Source: Fremontodendron californicum (Eukaryota; Streptophyta; Magnoliopsida; Malvales; Malvaceae). From it: a DNA stretch of 64,000 bases. A program made the translations under genes and the position numbers. Under the pieces are notes generated by a model. It saw only the letters and a program-made list of their open reading frames with translations. It ran no database searches and had not been told where the DNA came from. Shown piece after piece: positions 1 to 12,468 of the stretch. Every line of letters begins with the position of its first letter. Position 1 is the stretch's first letter. The stretch spans positions 8,713,241 through 8,777,240 of the forward strand of contig JAULJL010000010.1 in NCBI GenBank assembly GCA_030761205.1, given 5' to 3'.

Positions 1-23
1 AGAGGAGGTCGAAATCCCCCCAG

Positions 24-2357
24 GTGCGAAGTTCTGAACTCATCGGCCGCCGACGAACGGCGGCAGACGGCGAGGCGACGATCCTAATGCTCACAATGGT
101 AAATTTCCTGGTAGTTTGCGATCTTTTCAAACAAAATGGTGTTACTGATGATGCCATTAGATTGAGACTCTTCCCTTTCTCACTTCGAGATAAGGCCAAG
201 AGTTGGTTGAACTCTCTTCCTACTGGCTCTATTACTACTTGGGCTGATCTGGCCTAGAAATTTCTTGCCAAATATTTTCCTCTTACCAAGACAGCTAAGA
301 TGCGGAATGATATTACATCTTTTATGCAGTATGACTCAGAATCATTAAATGAAGCTTGGGAAAGGTACAAAGATCTGCCCTGACGATGTCCTCATCATGG
401 GATACCTGACTGGCTTCAGGTAAACACCTTCTACAATGGGTTAATGGTTCCTACTAGAAGTTCTATAGATGCTGCAGCAGGTGGGGCACTCATGGGGAAA
501 GAAATTGATGAGGTTTATGATTTAATGATTTAATTAAGGTGATGGCGTCCAATAATTATCAATGGTCCACTGAGCGAATTTTGCCAAAGAAAGCTCAAGG
601 TGTTTATCAGTTGGATGAGATCAGTGCTTTATCAGTGCAGATGGCTGCTTTGTCTAAGAAATTTGACACCATGAGTGTGCATTCAGTCCAAAGCCCATTT
701 GTAACATGTGAATATTGTGGGGAAAGACACAACAGTGATAAATGCCCAACCAAGGCTGAATCTTCTCAATATGTGGGAAACTTTAATAGGCAGTAGAACA
801 ACCCATACCCAAACGACTATAATCCAGGTTGGAGAAATTAGCAAAACTTTTCTTGGAACAACCAAGGGCCATCATCACAAGCTAAACAAGTAGTCCCTCC
901 TGGGTTTCAAGCACAAGCTCGGGCTCCTGTCCAAGAAAAAAAGACATCTATGGAAGAGATGTTTATATAATTCGTGGCAAGAACTGATAATCTCATTCAG
1001 AATCGCTCAGAATCACTTCAGGAGCATAAAACATCACTTCAAAGTCAAGCTGAAACACTTCGAAGTCATGCTGAAATACTTCAAGTTCAAATAGCATCAT
1101 TTAAGAATCTTGAGACACAAGTGGGCCAGCTTGCTAATGCGATTAACAATCTCCCAATAGGATCTTTACCAAGCGATACTATGATCAATCCTAAGAGCCA
1201 TGGAAAAGAGCAATGCAATGCCATTACATTAAGGAGTGGGAAAGAAGTAAAAGTGGGTAGCCAGAAGCATAATGAGAGAACTCAAGACAAGACACCTCGA
1301 GGTTACCCACCACCACCATTTCCTCAACGTCTTCAAAGAAAAGTGCCAGAATTGCCGTCCAAGCCTCTTGAAGTGGAAAATTTAGGGGAAAAAGAAATTG
1401 AAAAAACACAAGAAGAAGAGAAGAAGTCTCTAGTCTATCCACCACCACCCTTTCCTCAACGCTTTCAAAAGAATAAACTTGACAAATAATTTCAAAAGTT
1501 TCTTGAGGTATTCAGAAAGCTCCATATTAATATACCTTTGCTGAAGCTTTAGAACAAATGCCTAATTATGTCAAGTTTATGAAAGAAATTTTGTCTAAGA
1601 AGAGGAAATTGGACGAGATTGAGACAATTGCACTTACTGAAGAGTGCAGCGCTATTCTTTAAAAGAAACTCCCACCCAAACTCAAAGATCTGGGAAGCTT
1701 CGCCATTCATGCGCCATTGGTGATAAATGTTTTGGTAAAGCTTTATGTGATTTGCGGGCGAGTATAAATTTAATGCCTCTTTCTATCTATCACAATCTAG
1801 GTTTGGGGGAAATAAAGCCTACTATAGTGATGTTGCAACTAGCTGATAGATCCATCAAACATCCAAGAGGCATGGTTGAAGATGTATTAGTCAAGATTGA
1901 CAAATTCTTCTTTCCTGCTGATTTCATTGTTCTTGACAAGGAAGAAGATAGTGAAATACCCATAATTCTTGGGAGACCATTCTTAGCCACCGGTAGAACT
2001 CTCATTGATGTGCAAAAATGAGAACTTACCATGAGAGTTCTAGACCAACAGCTAACTTTTAAAGTTTTTAAGGCTATGAAGTTTTCTAATGAATTTAATG
2101 AATGTTTCGCAGTTAAAGTGGTGAACGGTGATTCCAAAGAAGCATTCAATGAAAATTGTTCCAATACACCACTTGTGGCAATTTCACATTCTACTTCCAA
2201 GATGCATGGAAGTCACAATTTTGTGAATGCAAGGCCTCATAAATCAAAGAAAAAGGAGGGCAATGGTTCAAGTGGAAGGATGCCGGCTAATGGACATGAG
2301 ATAGTCAAGTCGATGACTATAAATCAAACGCTTCTTGGGAGGCAACCCAAGTTCTAA
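24..2357 (+). pseudogene. Decayed Athila-like gag plus aspartic protease
   Basis: Translation in shifting frames gives a plant gypsy Gag: capsid-type text around 85-530 (motifs GVTDDAIRLRLFPFSL and KFLAKYFP), a zinc knuckle CEYCGERHNSDKC (CX2CX3HX4C, about 709-747), a glutamine-rich spacer, and two copies of a YPPPPFPQR motif at about 1307 and 1436. A retroviral-type aspartic protease follows at about 1690-2019, ending in the conserved text IPIILGRPFLATGR. The usual DLGAS active-site segment reads DLRAS here, so the catalytic glycine is lost. In-frame stops (for example near 255, 380, 531, 796, 840, 970 and 1489) and frame changes break the ORF repeatedly. Code beyond the protease (2031-2357) still reads as the start of Athila-type pol (motif GELTMRV-like), then stops. 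Not functional. Confidence 0.8.
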
Positions 2358-3801
2358 ACGTTTTATTTTTCTTTTCTTTTAATTTTTAGAGTATTTTTAT
2401 TATTATTAAATTTCTTTTTACTTTGTTTGTTTTGGTAGTGACCATTCACCCAACTTGGACAAGCATCATGAGGTCTAAGAGGAAAACTAAAGCTACTCCT
2501 ACGTTGCTTTCATCGATAGGGGAGTTTTCTTGTTCTTACTCTTTTTATTTCCAAACAATGAGGACAATGTTTGTTTTAAGTTGGGGGTGTGTCTTTAGAT
2601 TTATTTTAGTTTGTGTGATTGTCTAATTTTATTATTAGGATTCTAAAAAAAAAAATTGTTTTGATTGAGATATGATGCACTTATTATGATGGAATCCTTA
2701 TCCAATGATGAAATTTTAGCTATTGATTTATCTTGATTCTTGGGAAAAACATAAGCATGATTTGATTTTATGTTAAATTCTTTTGTTAGTTTCATGTTAG
2801 TATGTGATTTCCACAAATTGAGCACTTAATCTCTTGCTTAGATTTGCATTGCTTATTTAAAGATTGATTATGTTGGTGTGAATTGTAATTATTTCTAGAA
2901 CCTAGAATTTGTTTGATTCTCTCTCGAGACGAAATCCTAGACAACACTAAGTTGAGGAAGTGATTTAGGCCATCTTTGGATTGTTTGAGCCTTTCGAGCC
3001 TACCTTTATATATTAATATCCTTAGTCTACCTCTTTGAGCTTAATTGATATATTTATTTTCTTTGATTGCCACATCTTTTAGCCTAGCCAAATAAGAAAA
3101 ACCATGATTAACCCTCACTACGTAGGCATGTGATGATATTACAGGAAACAATTATGAGCCATGTCGAATTTGGGTGAAATAGTGGTGATATAAAAAAAAA
3201 AAAAAAAGAGTTTATGGTTCTTCGAAAACGAAGAACAGAAAACAGAAGAATAAAAAAAATGAATAAATTTGTGAAGCAAAAAGGAAGTGTATTCAAAGAA
3301 GAAAGTATGTAATTTGAGGAAAAGACTATGGCTCTCAAAAATCCTGATAAAAATGTAAAGTGTCTATGGGTGACTTAAACCGAAATTTATCTTTATCCTA
3401 CCTTGATCCTAGCCTTACATTACAAGCTTAATAAAGACCTACTTGATCCTTGATGAAGTGTAAGTCTACATTAGTGGAGAGAGAGATGAAAAGCAAACAT
3501 ATGAGAATCTAGTACTATAATTCGTATTTTGCATTGATATAAACTTATTTCGATTGCATGTGATGATTTGATAAGAGATTAAATAGACACACACACTGAA
3601 AATCCATTCAAGCATGAAGTTTACGATTGAATTGAATCATACATTTGGATTATGTTTATGTTCTACTTTGAATCAAGATTTTTAGGTAACTTTTGAGGAA
3701 AATTAAGAAATTATCATTTTAGTGCATTTATCTTGAGTGATATGTTGAGTCATTTTATTTATTTAGTTTGTTTTGTTTTGCTCGAGAACTAGCAAAATAT
3801 T
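2358..3801 (+). other. Conserved 3' non-coding region of the gag-only Athila-like element
   Basis: No sustained coding frame. The block is conserved with the minus-strand element (reverse complement of about 20525-21960): shared tracts include the segment around 2440-2470 (matching 21835-21870), a second PPT-like tract AAGTTGGGGGTGTG at 2578-2591, and a block at 3430-3550. This much conservation in non-coding sequence suggests a role in RNA packaging or replication, but that is inference. Short poly-A runs near 2646 and 3193 are simple sequence. Confidence 0.6.
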
Positions 3802-3814
3802 AAGTTTGGGGGTG
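3802..3814 (+). promoter_or_regulatory. Polypurine tract of the Athila-like element
   Basis: AAGTTTGGGGGTG lies directly before the LTR start TGATAACTC. The same junction occurs in reverse complement at 20513-20525 in the minus-strand relative. It would prime plus-strand DNA synthesis. Confidence 0.75.
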
Positions 3815-5309
3815 TGATAACTCTAGGAAATATAGTTATTTTGCCACTTTTTATGCTTTTGAATCGGCTAAGTCCTTGAGGATTTTATTAGGATTTAATT
3901 AGTTTTAAATATTTTTATATTTATTTTAATTATCCATTTGATGTTTAAAATAGTTATTTAGTTGTTATTTATGTGTTTTTATAGGTCCAAGGTGATCTGG
4001 AGCTTCGAGGTGCAAAACGATGAAAAATGGTGCATTCCAATGAGCAGGCAGATTCGACCTCTGGATCTTCTTTCAATAAAAACTTGATCTTAAAGGCTTC
4101 ATTTGAAAAAACTCCCTCCTTTACTTTTGAATATTACTTCCATACCTTTCCAACAGTATAAGGCGTGTCAAAATTGGACAAGATTTTCCCAGCCAAAACA
4201 GCTGACGAAGTTCGCAAAGTTGACAAAATTTGGAGACCAGGCATAATGTCGGCGCCGCGGCGCTCAGCAACTGTTTGCAACTAAAAAAAAATGTAAAAAA
4301 ACATAAAATCTTACTTGTTTACTTGGGAGCAAAGTTTCGGACTCCAGGGGCCTTGGGAACTTTAAATAGGATCTTTTAGGTCAGAATAAAGTGAATGGGA
4401 TACCTAGAAACCTAATTCTCTCTCAAGAAGATAGTTGTCATCTAATTCTCTCTCAAGAAGATTGGAAGCTTGAAGATTGAAGACTCAAGAATTGACAACT
4501 CTTAGTTTTCTCTTTTCTCTTCTTTATTTTTCTTATGTTGTTGATGACGGTGAAACTATTTGAATATTTGTTTTCATTAATTATCATGAACTAATTTTGT
4601 TTTACTAGGATTTCAATGGAACTCAACACATAGTTTGAATTTACTTTCTCTCTCTAGCTTGATTTAATGGTTTGTTGAGTTGTTTGTTCATTCTTGTTCT
4701 TAATGCTTCTAATTGATTGGCCACCAATTAGATTGATTTGTTAACCTAAATACAACTAGACATAGGGAGTTTAGTGTTAGACATGGATAGAATGACACAT
4801 ATTTCATATTCATTTATTAGGATGAATTGATCTGCCGGTAGGATAGAAATATACTCACTTGTCATGTGTAACCATTGTTAGAGCCTAAGCTTAACGAGTT
4901 CTTTTTTAATTCAATTATCATAGACATATAGTTAATTAGTTAGGAGGGATATTTTTATAAGACCATCGATCGATACTTATAAATAAGATAGAACTCTAGG
5001 TTAACAACTCAGGATCATTAATCAAGTGAAAAGGTAGAGAGAGATTCAAGCGAAGTGTTGAGGAAAGTTGTAATCCTAGGCTTCTATAATTAATTGGATT
5101 TACCCTTTTTAGTTTACTTGTTTTCAGTATTAGTTTCTTTTAATTTTAGTTGGTAATTACCATATTTATTTAATTGTTTAGATAAGATTGAGTTTGTTAA
5201 TTTTAGTACTTAGCAAAATTAATAACAATTTCTCGTGGGTTCGACACTTTACTTTTCATTATATTACTTGTCAACGATACGTGCATTTGCATGGTGAAAA
5301 TCGACAATA
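3815..5309 (+). repeat. 3' LTR of the Athila-like element
   Basis: About 1.5 kb, starting TGATAACTCTAGG and ending near CGACAATA. It aligns along its length with the two LTRs at 18971-20512 and 23137-24673 (opposite strand). It contains a GC-rich palindrome GCGCCGCGGCGC near 4252 that stands out from the AT-rich context, a TATA-like TTTAAATAGG near 4361, and a 26-bp direct duplication at about 4417-4466 that the other LTRs lack. No PBS follows it, which fits a 3' LTR. Confidence 0.8.
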
Positions 5310-5339
5310 CAGTGTCATCAAATTTAGCATCAATCATTA

Positions 5340-7320
5340 TGGTTTCTCACTCTAATTCATTGGATAGAACCATAATATTTGGCTCTTTTGATCCTATCAT
5401 ATTGGCTCCAAGCACAAGTACAATGGTAGATCTTTAAGGGAATGGGGGCAACCATTTGCTTCAAAAAGAAAGTCAAGATGAAGATGGTTGGACTCTAGTC
5501 ACACGTCGAAGAAGTAAAAAGAAGAATCTTCCAAAGCCTGTGAAAGTACTCGTAAGAGTTAGGATGATCAAGCAACTATCACAAACTCCAAATTTTAAAA
5601 TGCCTCAAGAAGCAACAATGTCATCTAGGAGTGAAAATTCAGCTGGAAGAAAGTCAAGAAGGCTAACCACCTAGAATGAATTCATGCCAATTCAGCTCAG
5701 AAATGAAGATTTGGTTTCCATGACTTGTTATCATGTCGGTGCCAATAAAGATGTCGAAAATGAAGACAACATTGACACGGTAGCATTTGAAGCTAATGAT
5801 CATTCTTGTGCTACGAAAATTAACTTTTCTGATGAAGATCTGTTGCTGGGTCAACCCTTCATAATCGATCGTTGTTCGTCGTAGGATATGCTCGTGAACA
5901 GAAGATCAATCGAATCTTGGCCGATGATGGTTCTACTGTCAACATACTCCCATTGATGATAATGAATGAATTGGGAGTTCCTTTGGATGAATTGATTTAA
6001 AGCTGCTTGATGATCCAAGGATTCAACCAATGGGGCAAAGAGCTCTTGGAAAACTTAGACTACAACTTTTTATTGGAGGTATGGAATCAAATCCACTTTT
6101 CCACGTGATCGATGCCAAGACGACGTACAACATGTTGTTAGGACAACCGTGGATACATCAAAATGGTGTAGTCTCCTCAACTCTTCACCAATGCCTCAAG
6201 TATTGTAGAAATGGTCAAGTCAAGACGATCCTTGCAGACGCTAAGCCATTTACTACAGCAAAAGCACATTTCATAGATACAAAGTTTTATCTGGAAAGTG
6301 CATTTATAGAAGAAGTAATGTCCAATCCAATGCAAGATTCGAAGCAAAAAGGAAAGAATTTGGCTTCCTCTACAGCTGGAGAAGATGAAATTGCTCAAGG
6401 TTTAAAGAATTTGACTCTTCCCCTCACTAACTCGGAAGAATCAAAAGGTCTTAAACCTCCATTGAAAGGATTTGTCAGGCCATTAGAGGAACCTCTTTAT
6501 GAACATCAAGATCTTCCTACTCATCGAGCCAAAGATTTTGATCCTAATGTTTATAGGTTGCTTGTCAAAGTTGGATATAAACGAGAGGATGTTGCAAAAT
6601 TGGCTCACGAGATAGAAGAGCCTAGTAAAGAAAAGCCGCAAAGTTCATTCAAGATCCGTCAGGTTTGGCTAAAGAAAATTGATCACGTCGGAACTTCTAA
6701 ACAAGGGCTTGGATATTCCCCATTAAAATTGAAGATTAATAAACAAACTTCGAGATACGTAAATATTGAGGAAGTTCCCGAGGAGCAAAAAGATGCAGTG
6801 AAGCCACCAGGATCTTTAGTATTTGATCGCTTGGGAGCACGCTCAACACGATGTTCAGTGTTTGATCGTTTGAGTATTCAATCATCACGAAGGTCAGTTT
6901 TTGAACGAATGGGAGAAAAATACGGTGAAGCTTCCGTAAGTAAACCAATTTCCATTCAGTCAAGGCTTGGAAGTCTGTACTCCGAAGAGGTTAATTGTGG
7001 TCGAAAGAGAAAATCTTCCACTTCAAAGGAATCAAAGGATTTTCACAGCAAAATTCCTTCTCGAATGAAAAGGCAAAGCGAATGGAAGGTAACTACTGAT
7101 GAAGTTTTGAAGGCTAGAAAGCACACAGTGGTTATAACCAAACAGGTCCCATCCTCAGAGGAAGAAGAACTTGAAGAAACAAAATCCTTGCTTCTAACCA
7201 TGTATCTGTAAAAGAAGCTGGTGAAAAATCTCAAAAGGAAGAAGCCCAAGAAGCTCCTTCATCATTTGAAGAAGGAAATCAAGCTACTATTGACAAGCTA
7301 AAGGAGGTTAACATCAGTAC
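5340..7320 (+). pseudogene. Tat gag C-terminal part and aspartic protease
   Basis: A basic segment (DGWTLVTRRRSKKK, about 5479-5522) precedes a protease with active-site text ADDGSTVNILP at about 5916-5950, so the D-G-[ST] motif is still visible. After a stop at about 5998 a 393-residue open stretch (6030-7211) carries the protease flap and C-terminal region (YNMLLGQPWIHQNG, about 6129-6170) and then a charged linker. The linker repeats a VFDRL(G/S) module three times (about 6820-6920: VFDRLGA, VFDRLSI, VFERMGE), a feature I know from Tat-group polyproteins. Stops near 5438, 5672, 5881, 5998 and 7211 break it. Confidence 0.75.
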
Positions 7321-7357
7321 TAGTAAAGATCGACGACCGGTCTTTATTAATGCTTGC

Positions 7358-8719
7358 TTGCCACCAGAAGAGGAAAAAGCCTATCTTGATCTTTTGATAA
7401 AGTATCAAGATGTCTTTACTTGGACTTACAAAGAGATGCCCGGACTTGATCCAAAAGTAGTTGTGCATCATCTGGCTGTCAAGAAGAGTGTTCAACCTAT
7501 CAAGCAAGCTCAACGGTATTTTCATCCTGACTTGATTCCCCAAATTGAAGCTGAGATCAATAAGCTCATCGAAGCTGGCTTTATTAGAGAAGTCAAGTAT
7601 TCCACTTGGATCTAAATATTGTTCCAGTGAGAAAGAAAAATGGTCAACTTCGAGTTTGTGTGGATTTTTGAGATTTGAATAATGCTTGTCCAAAGGACGA
7701 TTTTCGTCTCCCTTTGACAGAAATAATGGTTGAACAACGGGCCATGAAACTTTGTAATTTATGGATGGATCGTCTGGCTATAATCAAATTCGCATGGCTC
7801 CAAGAGATGAAGAACTTATCGCATTTCGAACTCCAAAAGGAATATAATGTTACAAAGTTATGTCGTTTGGATTAAAGAATACAGGCGCTACTTATCAAAG
7901 AGCAATGCAAAAGATCTTTGATGATATGCTTCACAAAATTGTTGAATGCTATGTTGATGACTTGGTAGTGAAGTCAAAGAAAAAATCCGATCATCTGCTG
8001 ATCTTCGCCAGGTGTTTGAGAGATTACGCAGATACCAATTGAAGATGAATTTGCTCAAGTGTGCATTCGGTGTATCCTGGGGCAAGTTTTTGGGGTTCAT
8101 CGTACGACATCGTGGGATTGAGATCGATCAATCAAAAATAGATGCAATCATGAAAATGCCTGAACCGCGCAATCTGCATGAACTTAAAAGTCTGCAAGGA
8201 AGATTGATATATATCCGACGTTTCATATCAAACTTGGATGGTCGATGTCAACCATTTAGTTGGCTAATGAAGAAAAATATCCCTTTTGTCTGGGATGGGG
8301 CTTGCAGTAATGCTTTTAAAAGCATTAAAACTTTTTTGTTACAACCACCTGTTCTGAAGGCACCCATACTAGGACGGTCGTTGATCCTTTATATTGCTGC
8401 ACAAGAACGTTTCTTAGGAGCATTGTTGGCACAAGAGAATGATAAAGGAAAAGAAACTGCACTCTACTGTCTTAGTAGAACTCTTAATGGCGCTGAATTA
8501 AATTATTCTCCCATTGAAAAGACTTGCTTGTCATTGATGTTTGCAGTTAAAAAATTGAGGCATTATTTGCAAGCTCACTCTGTTCGTTTGATTTCGCGAG
8601 CAGATCCTTTCAAGTATCTCATGTCGAAGTCTGTGCTCAGTGGAAGACTGGCAAAATGGGCTATTTTGCTACAAGAGTTCGATATTACTTATATTCCACA
8701 AAAGGCTGTTAAAGGGTAA
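7358..8719 (+). pseudogene. Tat reverse transcriptase and RNase H
   Basis: The RT entry region (KYQDVFTWTYKEMPGLDP, about 7403-7456) is followed by a frame-broken middle part and then MSFGLKNTGATYQRAMQ (7860 on; the usual MPFG has P to S). The catalytic box YVDD is at 7950-7961. The thumb and connection region (FLGFIVRHRGIEIDQSKID, about 8090-8147) and the first RNase H (LILYIAAQERFLGALLAQEN; LSRTLNGAELNYSPIEK) stay open from 8012 to 8719. Breaks: a stop at 7613, several in 7620-7860, a frame shift near 8010, and a stop at 8717. The catalytic box survives, but the protein cannot be made as one chain. Confidence 0.85.
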
Positions 8720-9327
8720 GCACTTGCCGATTTTCTTGCAAACTATCTGATTCCAGATGATTGGAAATTCTCTGAAGATCTCCCAGATGAAGATGTTCTT
8801 TTCATCGAAATTCCCAGGCCATGGAAACTATTATTCGAAGGGGCTGCCCGTCAAGATGGAGCTGAAGCAGGTATTGTCCTTGTCACTTCAGAAGGAGATG
8901 TATTGTCTTATGCATTCACTCTCACTGAAAATTGTTCCAACAATGTAGCAGAATACCAAGCTCTGATCATTGGATTGGAAATGGCAGTGGATATGAAGAT
9001 TACTCAACTTAAAGTGTTTGGGGATTCCAAATTGGTCATCAACCAACTTCTTTCACTTTATGAAGTTAAAAAGCCAGACCTTTTACCATATGTCAACTAT
9101 GCGAAGAAGATTCTGGAATGGTTTGACAATGTAAGCCTGGAACATGTACCAAGAAGAGAGAACAAGCAAGCAGATTCTCTAGCTAATCTAGCACCAGCTC
9201 TTGCCATGCCAAGTGCGAAAGTAAAAGTCCCTCTTTGCAAACGATGGATTTTGCCTCCAGTTGATTTTGAAGATAACGATACAGAGTCCAATGTTGTTTC
9301 AGTCTGTGAAGTTGAAAAAGAAGATTG
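8720..9327 (+). pseudogene. Second (archaeal-type) RNase H of the Tat element
   Basis: The segment after the first RNase H reads LLFEGAARQDGAEAG (about 8827-8871), then NNVAEYQALIIGLEMAVDM and FGDSKLVINQLLSLYEVKK, and ends HVPRRENKQADSLANLA. This is the extra RNase H domain characteristic of Tat-lineage elements. The first acidic position, normally D in FDGAA, is E here, a possible loss of metal binding; the E of AEYQAL and the D of GDSK are retained. The region is open from 8903 to 9327, but a frame change near 8900 separates it from the N-terminal strand. The polyprotein continues briefly (RASRFIYFKGTLYRRSF) to the solo-LTR insertion at 9541. Confidence 0.75.
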
Positions 9328-9540
9328 AAGACAACCATTGATTGATTATTTAGAGCATGGGAGGCTATCCAATGATCCAAGGCATAAAACAGAAATGAAA
9401 CATCGAGCTCCTCGATTTATTTACTTCAAGGGTACGCTTTATCGCCGCTCTTTTGATGGAGTCTTTCTTCGATGTTAGGAGAAGATGAAGCATCCAAAGC
9501 CTTACAAGAAGCTCATTCAAGAGTTTGTGGTGCACATCAG

Positions 9541-11036
9541 TGATGGAGACTCAATTAAGAGTTGTAAACCCAAGTCCAGGTTATGTTCAAGTAATAAATT
9601 CTCGGGTGTCCGAGGTCGAACCACAGGGAAGCGTATTAGTAAGTATAAGTTTATAAATATATAAGAAAAAGAAAGTAAACAAGATATTAGGGAATCAACA
9701 ACAAAACAAGATAAACAAGATATTAGAGAACAAAATAAACAAAATAACATAAAAGAAATTAAACAAGATATAAAAAAAACAATAAGAAAAGATGTTGAGG
9801 TTAGAGAATCCACTCTTGGTGTTATGCTAAGATTAATCTTGTTTTATTACACAATTGAAATTCACACATAAGGGAGATTCCAATCGGAAGGTTTAGCAAT
9901 TCAGTCCAACGTCCATAGCATATGATATTATGTTCATTTGTAGTCCTCAAAACTCATAAAAAGAGTCCAAGCATTCCTTATGCCAAGGTATATGTCTACA
10001 ACAAATCAAGGTTATGAAACCAAGCATTTACTGTGCCATTTTCATTGTCAATAATGAATCAAGATCCCTACTTTGCAAGTATGATTTTAAACCAAAAGAA
10101 AATATTATCTATACTAGTGTTTATAAATGATGATTCATTTTAGCTCATGTTTAAGAGACTAACCTTAGCATTTACCAAGAGCTTCACCTCATCACCTCAA
10201 CAATATGATTAGCAACACATACTAGATATGAATAAAATGAAAAGAAATGTAAGAAACATAAGTAAATAAAGAAAAAGAAAACTAGAGAAAGGAAAGAAAA
10301 AGAAAACTTAGAGAATTTTATTACAATGGCTAATATCCTACCAATGTATAATACTCTCATCAAAGGCCCTCTATTTATACACATTTTGGAGAGCTAAATG
10401 ACAAGAGACAAGCTTTATAAATTTCAAAGGTAGGTATAATAGGTGGGTGCATTTTTCTAACAATTTTCGTCATATTGTATGACAATTCTGATCAGCCAGC
10501 TTGATGGTTGATTTTGTCAATGTTGGAGGCTTGATCGGATCAAATGGGCTTCTAGAAAAATATTCCCCTATCAGTTTGTGATCCATAGCCGTTGGAATAA
10601 GCTCATTTTATCATGTGGATCAGAAGATATGATCAAAATACCAAAACTGGTCAGAACAGACGGCATTGCACATCAGCCAACTTGATACCACATTTCGCTA
10701 GGGAAAACGACTCCGTTTCAAGAAATGTAAAGCATGAAAAAGATAGATATGCCTCTTAGCTTTGCACTGTAAAAATTTCAGCCTCAATGCTTCAGTGAAA
10801 CTCCAGATATAGCTGATATGCCAAAAGGTGTCGGAACTGGAACTGAACTGGATTTGCCCTTAATTCTTGATTTAACCTAGTAATCTGAAATCACTCAAAG
10901 AAACTCGTGAAAAACACCAAATTACATAAAAATATAAAAGATCATAAACACAATTAGACTAAGCAATAATAACTCGTATTTGACACAAAACAATAATAAA
11001 ACATAACTAAAAACTATATAATTATACGAGTTATCA
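9541..11036 (-). repeat. Solo LTR inserted in the Tat polyprotein, 5-bp target duplication
   Basis: A 1496-bp block with ends TGAT...ATCA interrupts the Tat reading frame inside the integrase zinc-binding region. ATCAG flanks it perfectly (9536-9540 and 11037-11041), and removing the block plus one duplication rejoins the Tat sequence. On the minus strand it starts TGATAACTCG, like the Athila-type LTRs in this window, and has a TATA box TATAAATA (10372-10379) followed by a short leader, so the minus orientation is likely. There is no internal region, so it is a solo LTR left by LTR-LTR recombination. It contains no believable ORF. Confidence 0.85.
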
Positions 11037-11044
11037 ATCAGTCT

Positions 11045-12130
11045 GGAGCTAAGTTGCACTTTCAAATTAAAAGAATGGGATACTATTGGCCAACAATGGT
11101 AAAGGATAGCATGGACTACTCTAAAAAATGCCAAGCTTGTCAGTTTCATGCTAACTTCATCCATCAACCTCCTAAACCATTACATCCGACTGTCACATCT
11201 TGGTCGTTCGATGCTTGGGGACTTGATTTGGTAGGACCATTACCCAAGAGTTCAATGGGGCATATGTATATACTTGCCGCTACATATTACTTTTCAAAGT
11301 AGGCAGAAGTGGCATCTTACAGGGAAGTGAAAAAAGAAACCGTTGCAACCTTCATCAGGACAAACATCATTTATCAGTATGGTGTACCTTGTTACATCAT
11401 AACTGATAATGGGAAGCAATTTAACATGAGCAAATTATGTGCACAATTTGACTTCAAGCAGTACAAGTCTTCAATGTACCATGCTCCAGCAAACAGATTA
11501 GCAGAAGCTTTTAACAAGACTTTGTGCAATCTTCTCAAGAAAGTTGTTAACCGTTCAAAGAAAGATTGGCATGAAAGGATGGGAGAAGCTCTGTGGGCTT
11601 ATCGAACTACGTATCGCACACTAACTCAAGCCACTCCATATGCACTTGTTTATGGTGTAGAAGTTGTTCTACCACTTGAGCGACAAATTCTGTCATTAAA
11701 GATTGCAATCCAGGAAGATCTTTCTAGTGAAGACAATGTACGCTTACGCTTGGAAGAAGTATAAGCATTGGATGAGAAAAGGCCAGAAGCACAACAACGC
11801 TTGGAGTGCTATCAAGCTCGACTATCCAAAGTTTTTAACAAGAAAGTCAAGCTGCGATCTTTCCAAGTTGGAGACTTAGTCCTTACTATGAGAAGACCCA
11901 TAAATACTTCACATCGTATTCGCAACAAGTTCCTTTCAAAATGGGATAGACCATACATTGTTCGAGAAGTTTATACCAATGGTGGATACAAGATCGTCGA
12001 TCAAGATGGTGTCAATGTTGGACCGATCAATGACAAGTTTTTGAAGCTTTACTATGTTAAAGAAGATGTTGCTCCTAAGCAAGTGCTTAAGCTGTCGTAT
12101 GTTGCTCCTAAGCAAGAGCATAAACTATGA
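11045..12130 (+). pseudogene. Tat integrase
   Basis: The zinc-binding half resumes after the solo LTR (KKCQACQFHANF, about 11125-11160). The catalytic core keeps its three acidic positions: D in FDAWGLDLVGPL (about 11208-11243), D in IITDNGKQF (about 11396-11422) and E in RLAEAFNKTL (about 11496-11525). The C-terminal region keeps the plant gypsy motif FQVGDLVL (11861-11884) and ends KLYYV near 12058. A TAG at 11300-11302 replaces a normally conserved Trp, and TAA at 11762-11764 is a second stop. The tail after 12060 is a short repeat of a VAPKQ(V/E)(L/H)KL-like unit (three copies, 12070-12155). Confidence 0.85.
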
Positions 12131-12468
12131 TGTTGCTCCTAAGCACGAGCTTAAACTGCACATCCAAAAAAAATAAAAAAAATAAAAAAATGATGAACTA
12201 CGTTATGACTTGATCTTTCAAATTCGAGGATACGTAGGTAGCTTGGTTTCATTGCCAAGTTCAGTCCAAACAAAAAATATATATTTGTTTGACTCAAATA
12301 TTATCTTTTGTTTACTTGAAAGTATCACGAAAATCTTCAAGTCTTCTTGAGAAATTTCCAACATAGTTCACAACAAATCTAAGATTTTGGCTTCATTCAC
12401 ATGGGTAGTGAAAGACTCAATGGAACTCATCTCTCCATGAAACTTGAAAGTATTAACTTTTTGGCCTT

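Larger units (their letters stand above)
1..5309 (+). mobile_element. Athila-like gag-protease LTR retrotransposon lacking pol, 3' part
   Basis: The gag-protease remnant (24-2357), a long non-coding 3' region, a purine tract (3802-3814) and an LTR (3815-5309) follow each other on the plus strand. The 5' LTR lies outside the window or is lost. No RT, RNase H or integrase sequence occurs between the protease and the LTR. The complete relative at 18971-24673 (minus strand) shares the LTR, the gag C-terminal half and the 3' non-coding region and also lacks pol, so absence of pol looks like a family trait. Elements of this kind must borrow RT and integrase from full-length relatives (known for LARD and TR-GAG elements). 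The sequence immediately after 5309 belongs to the next element, so this copy may have inserted into it. Confidence 0.75.
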
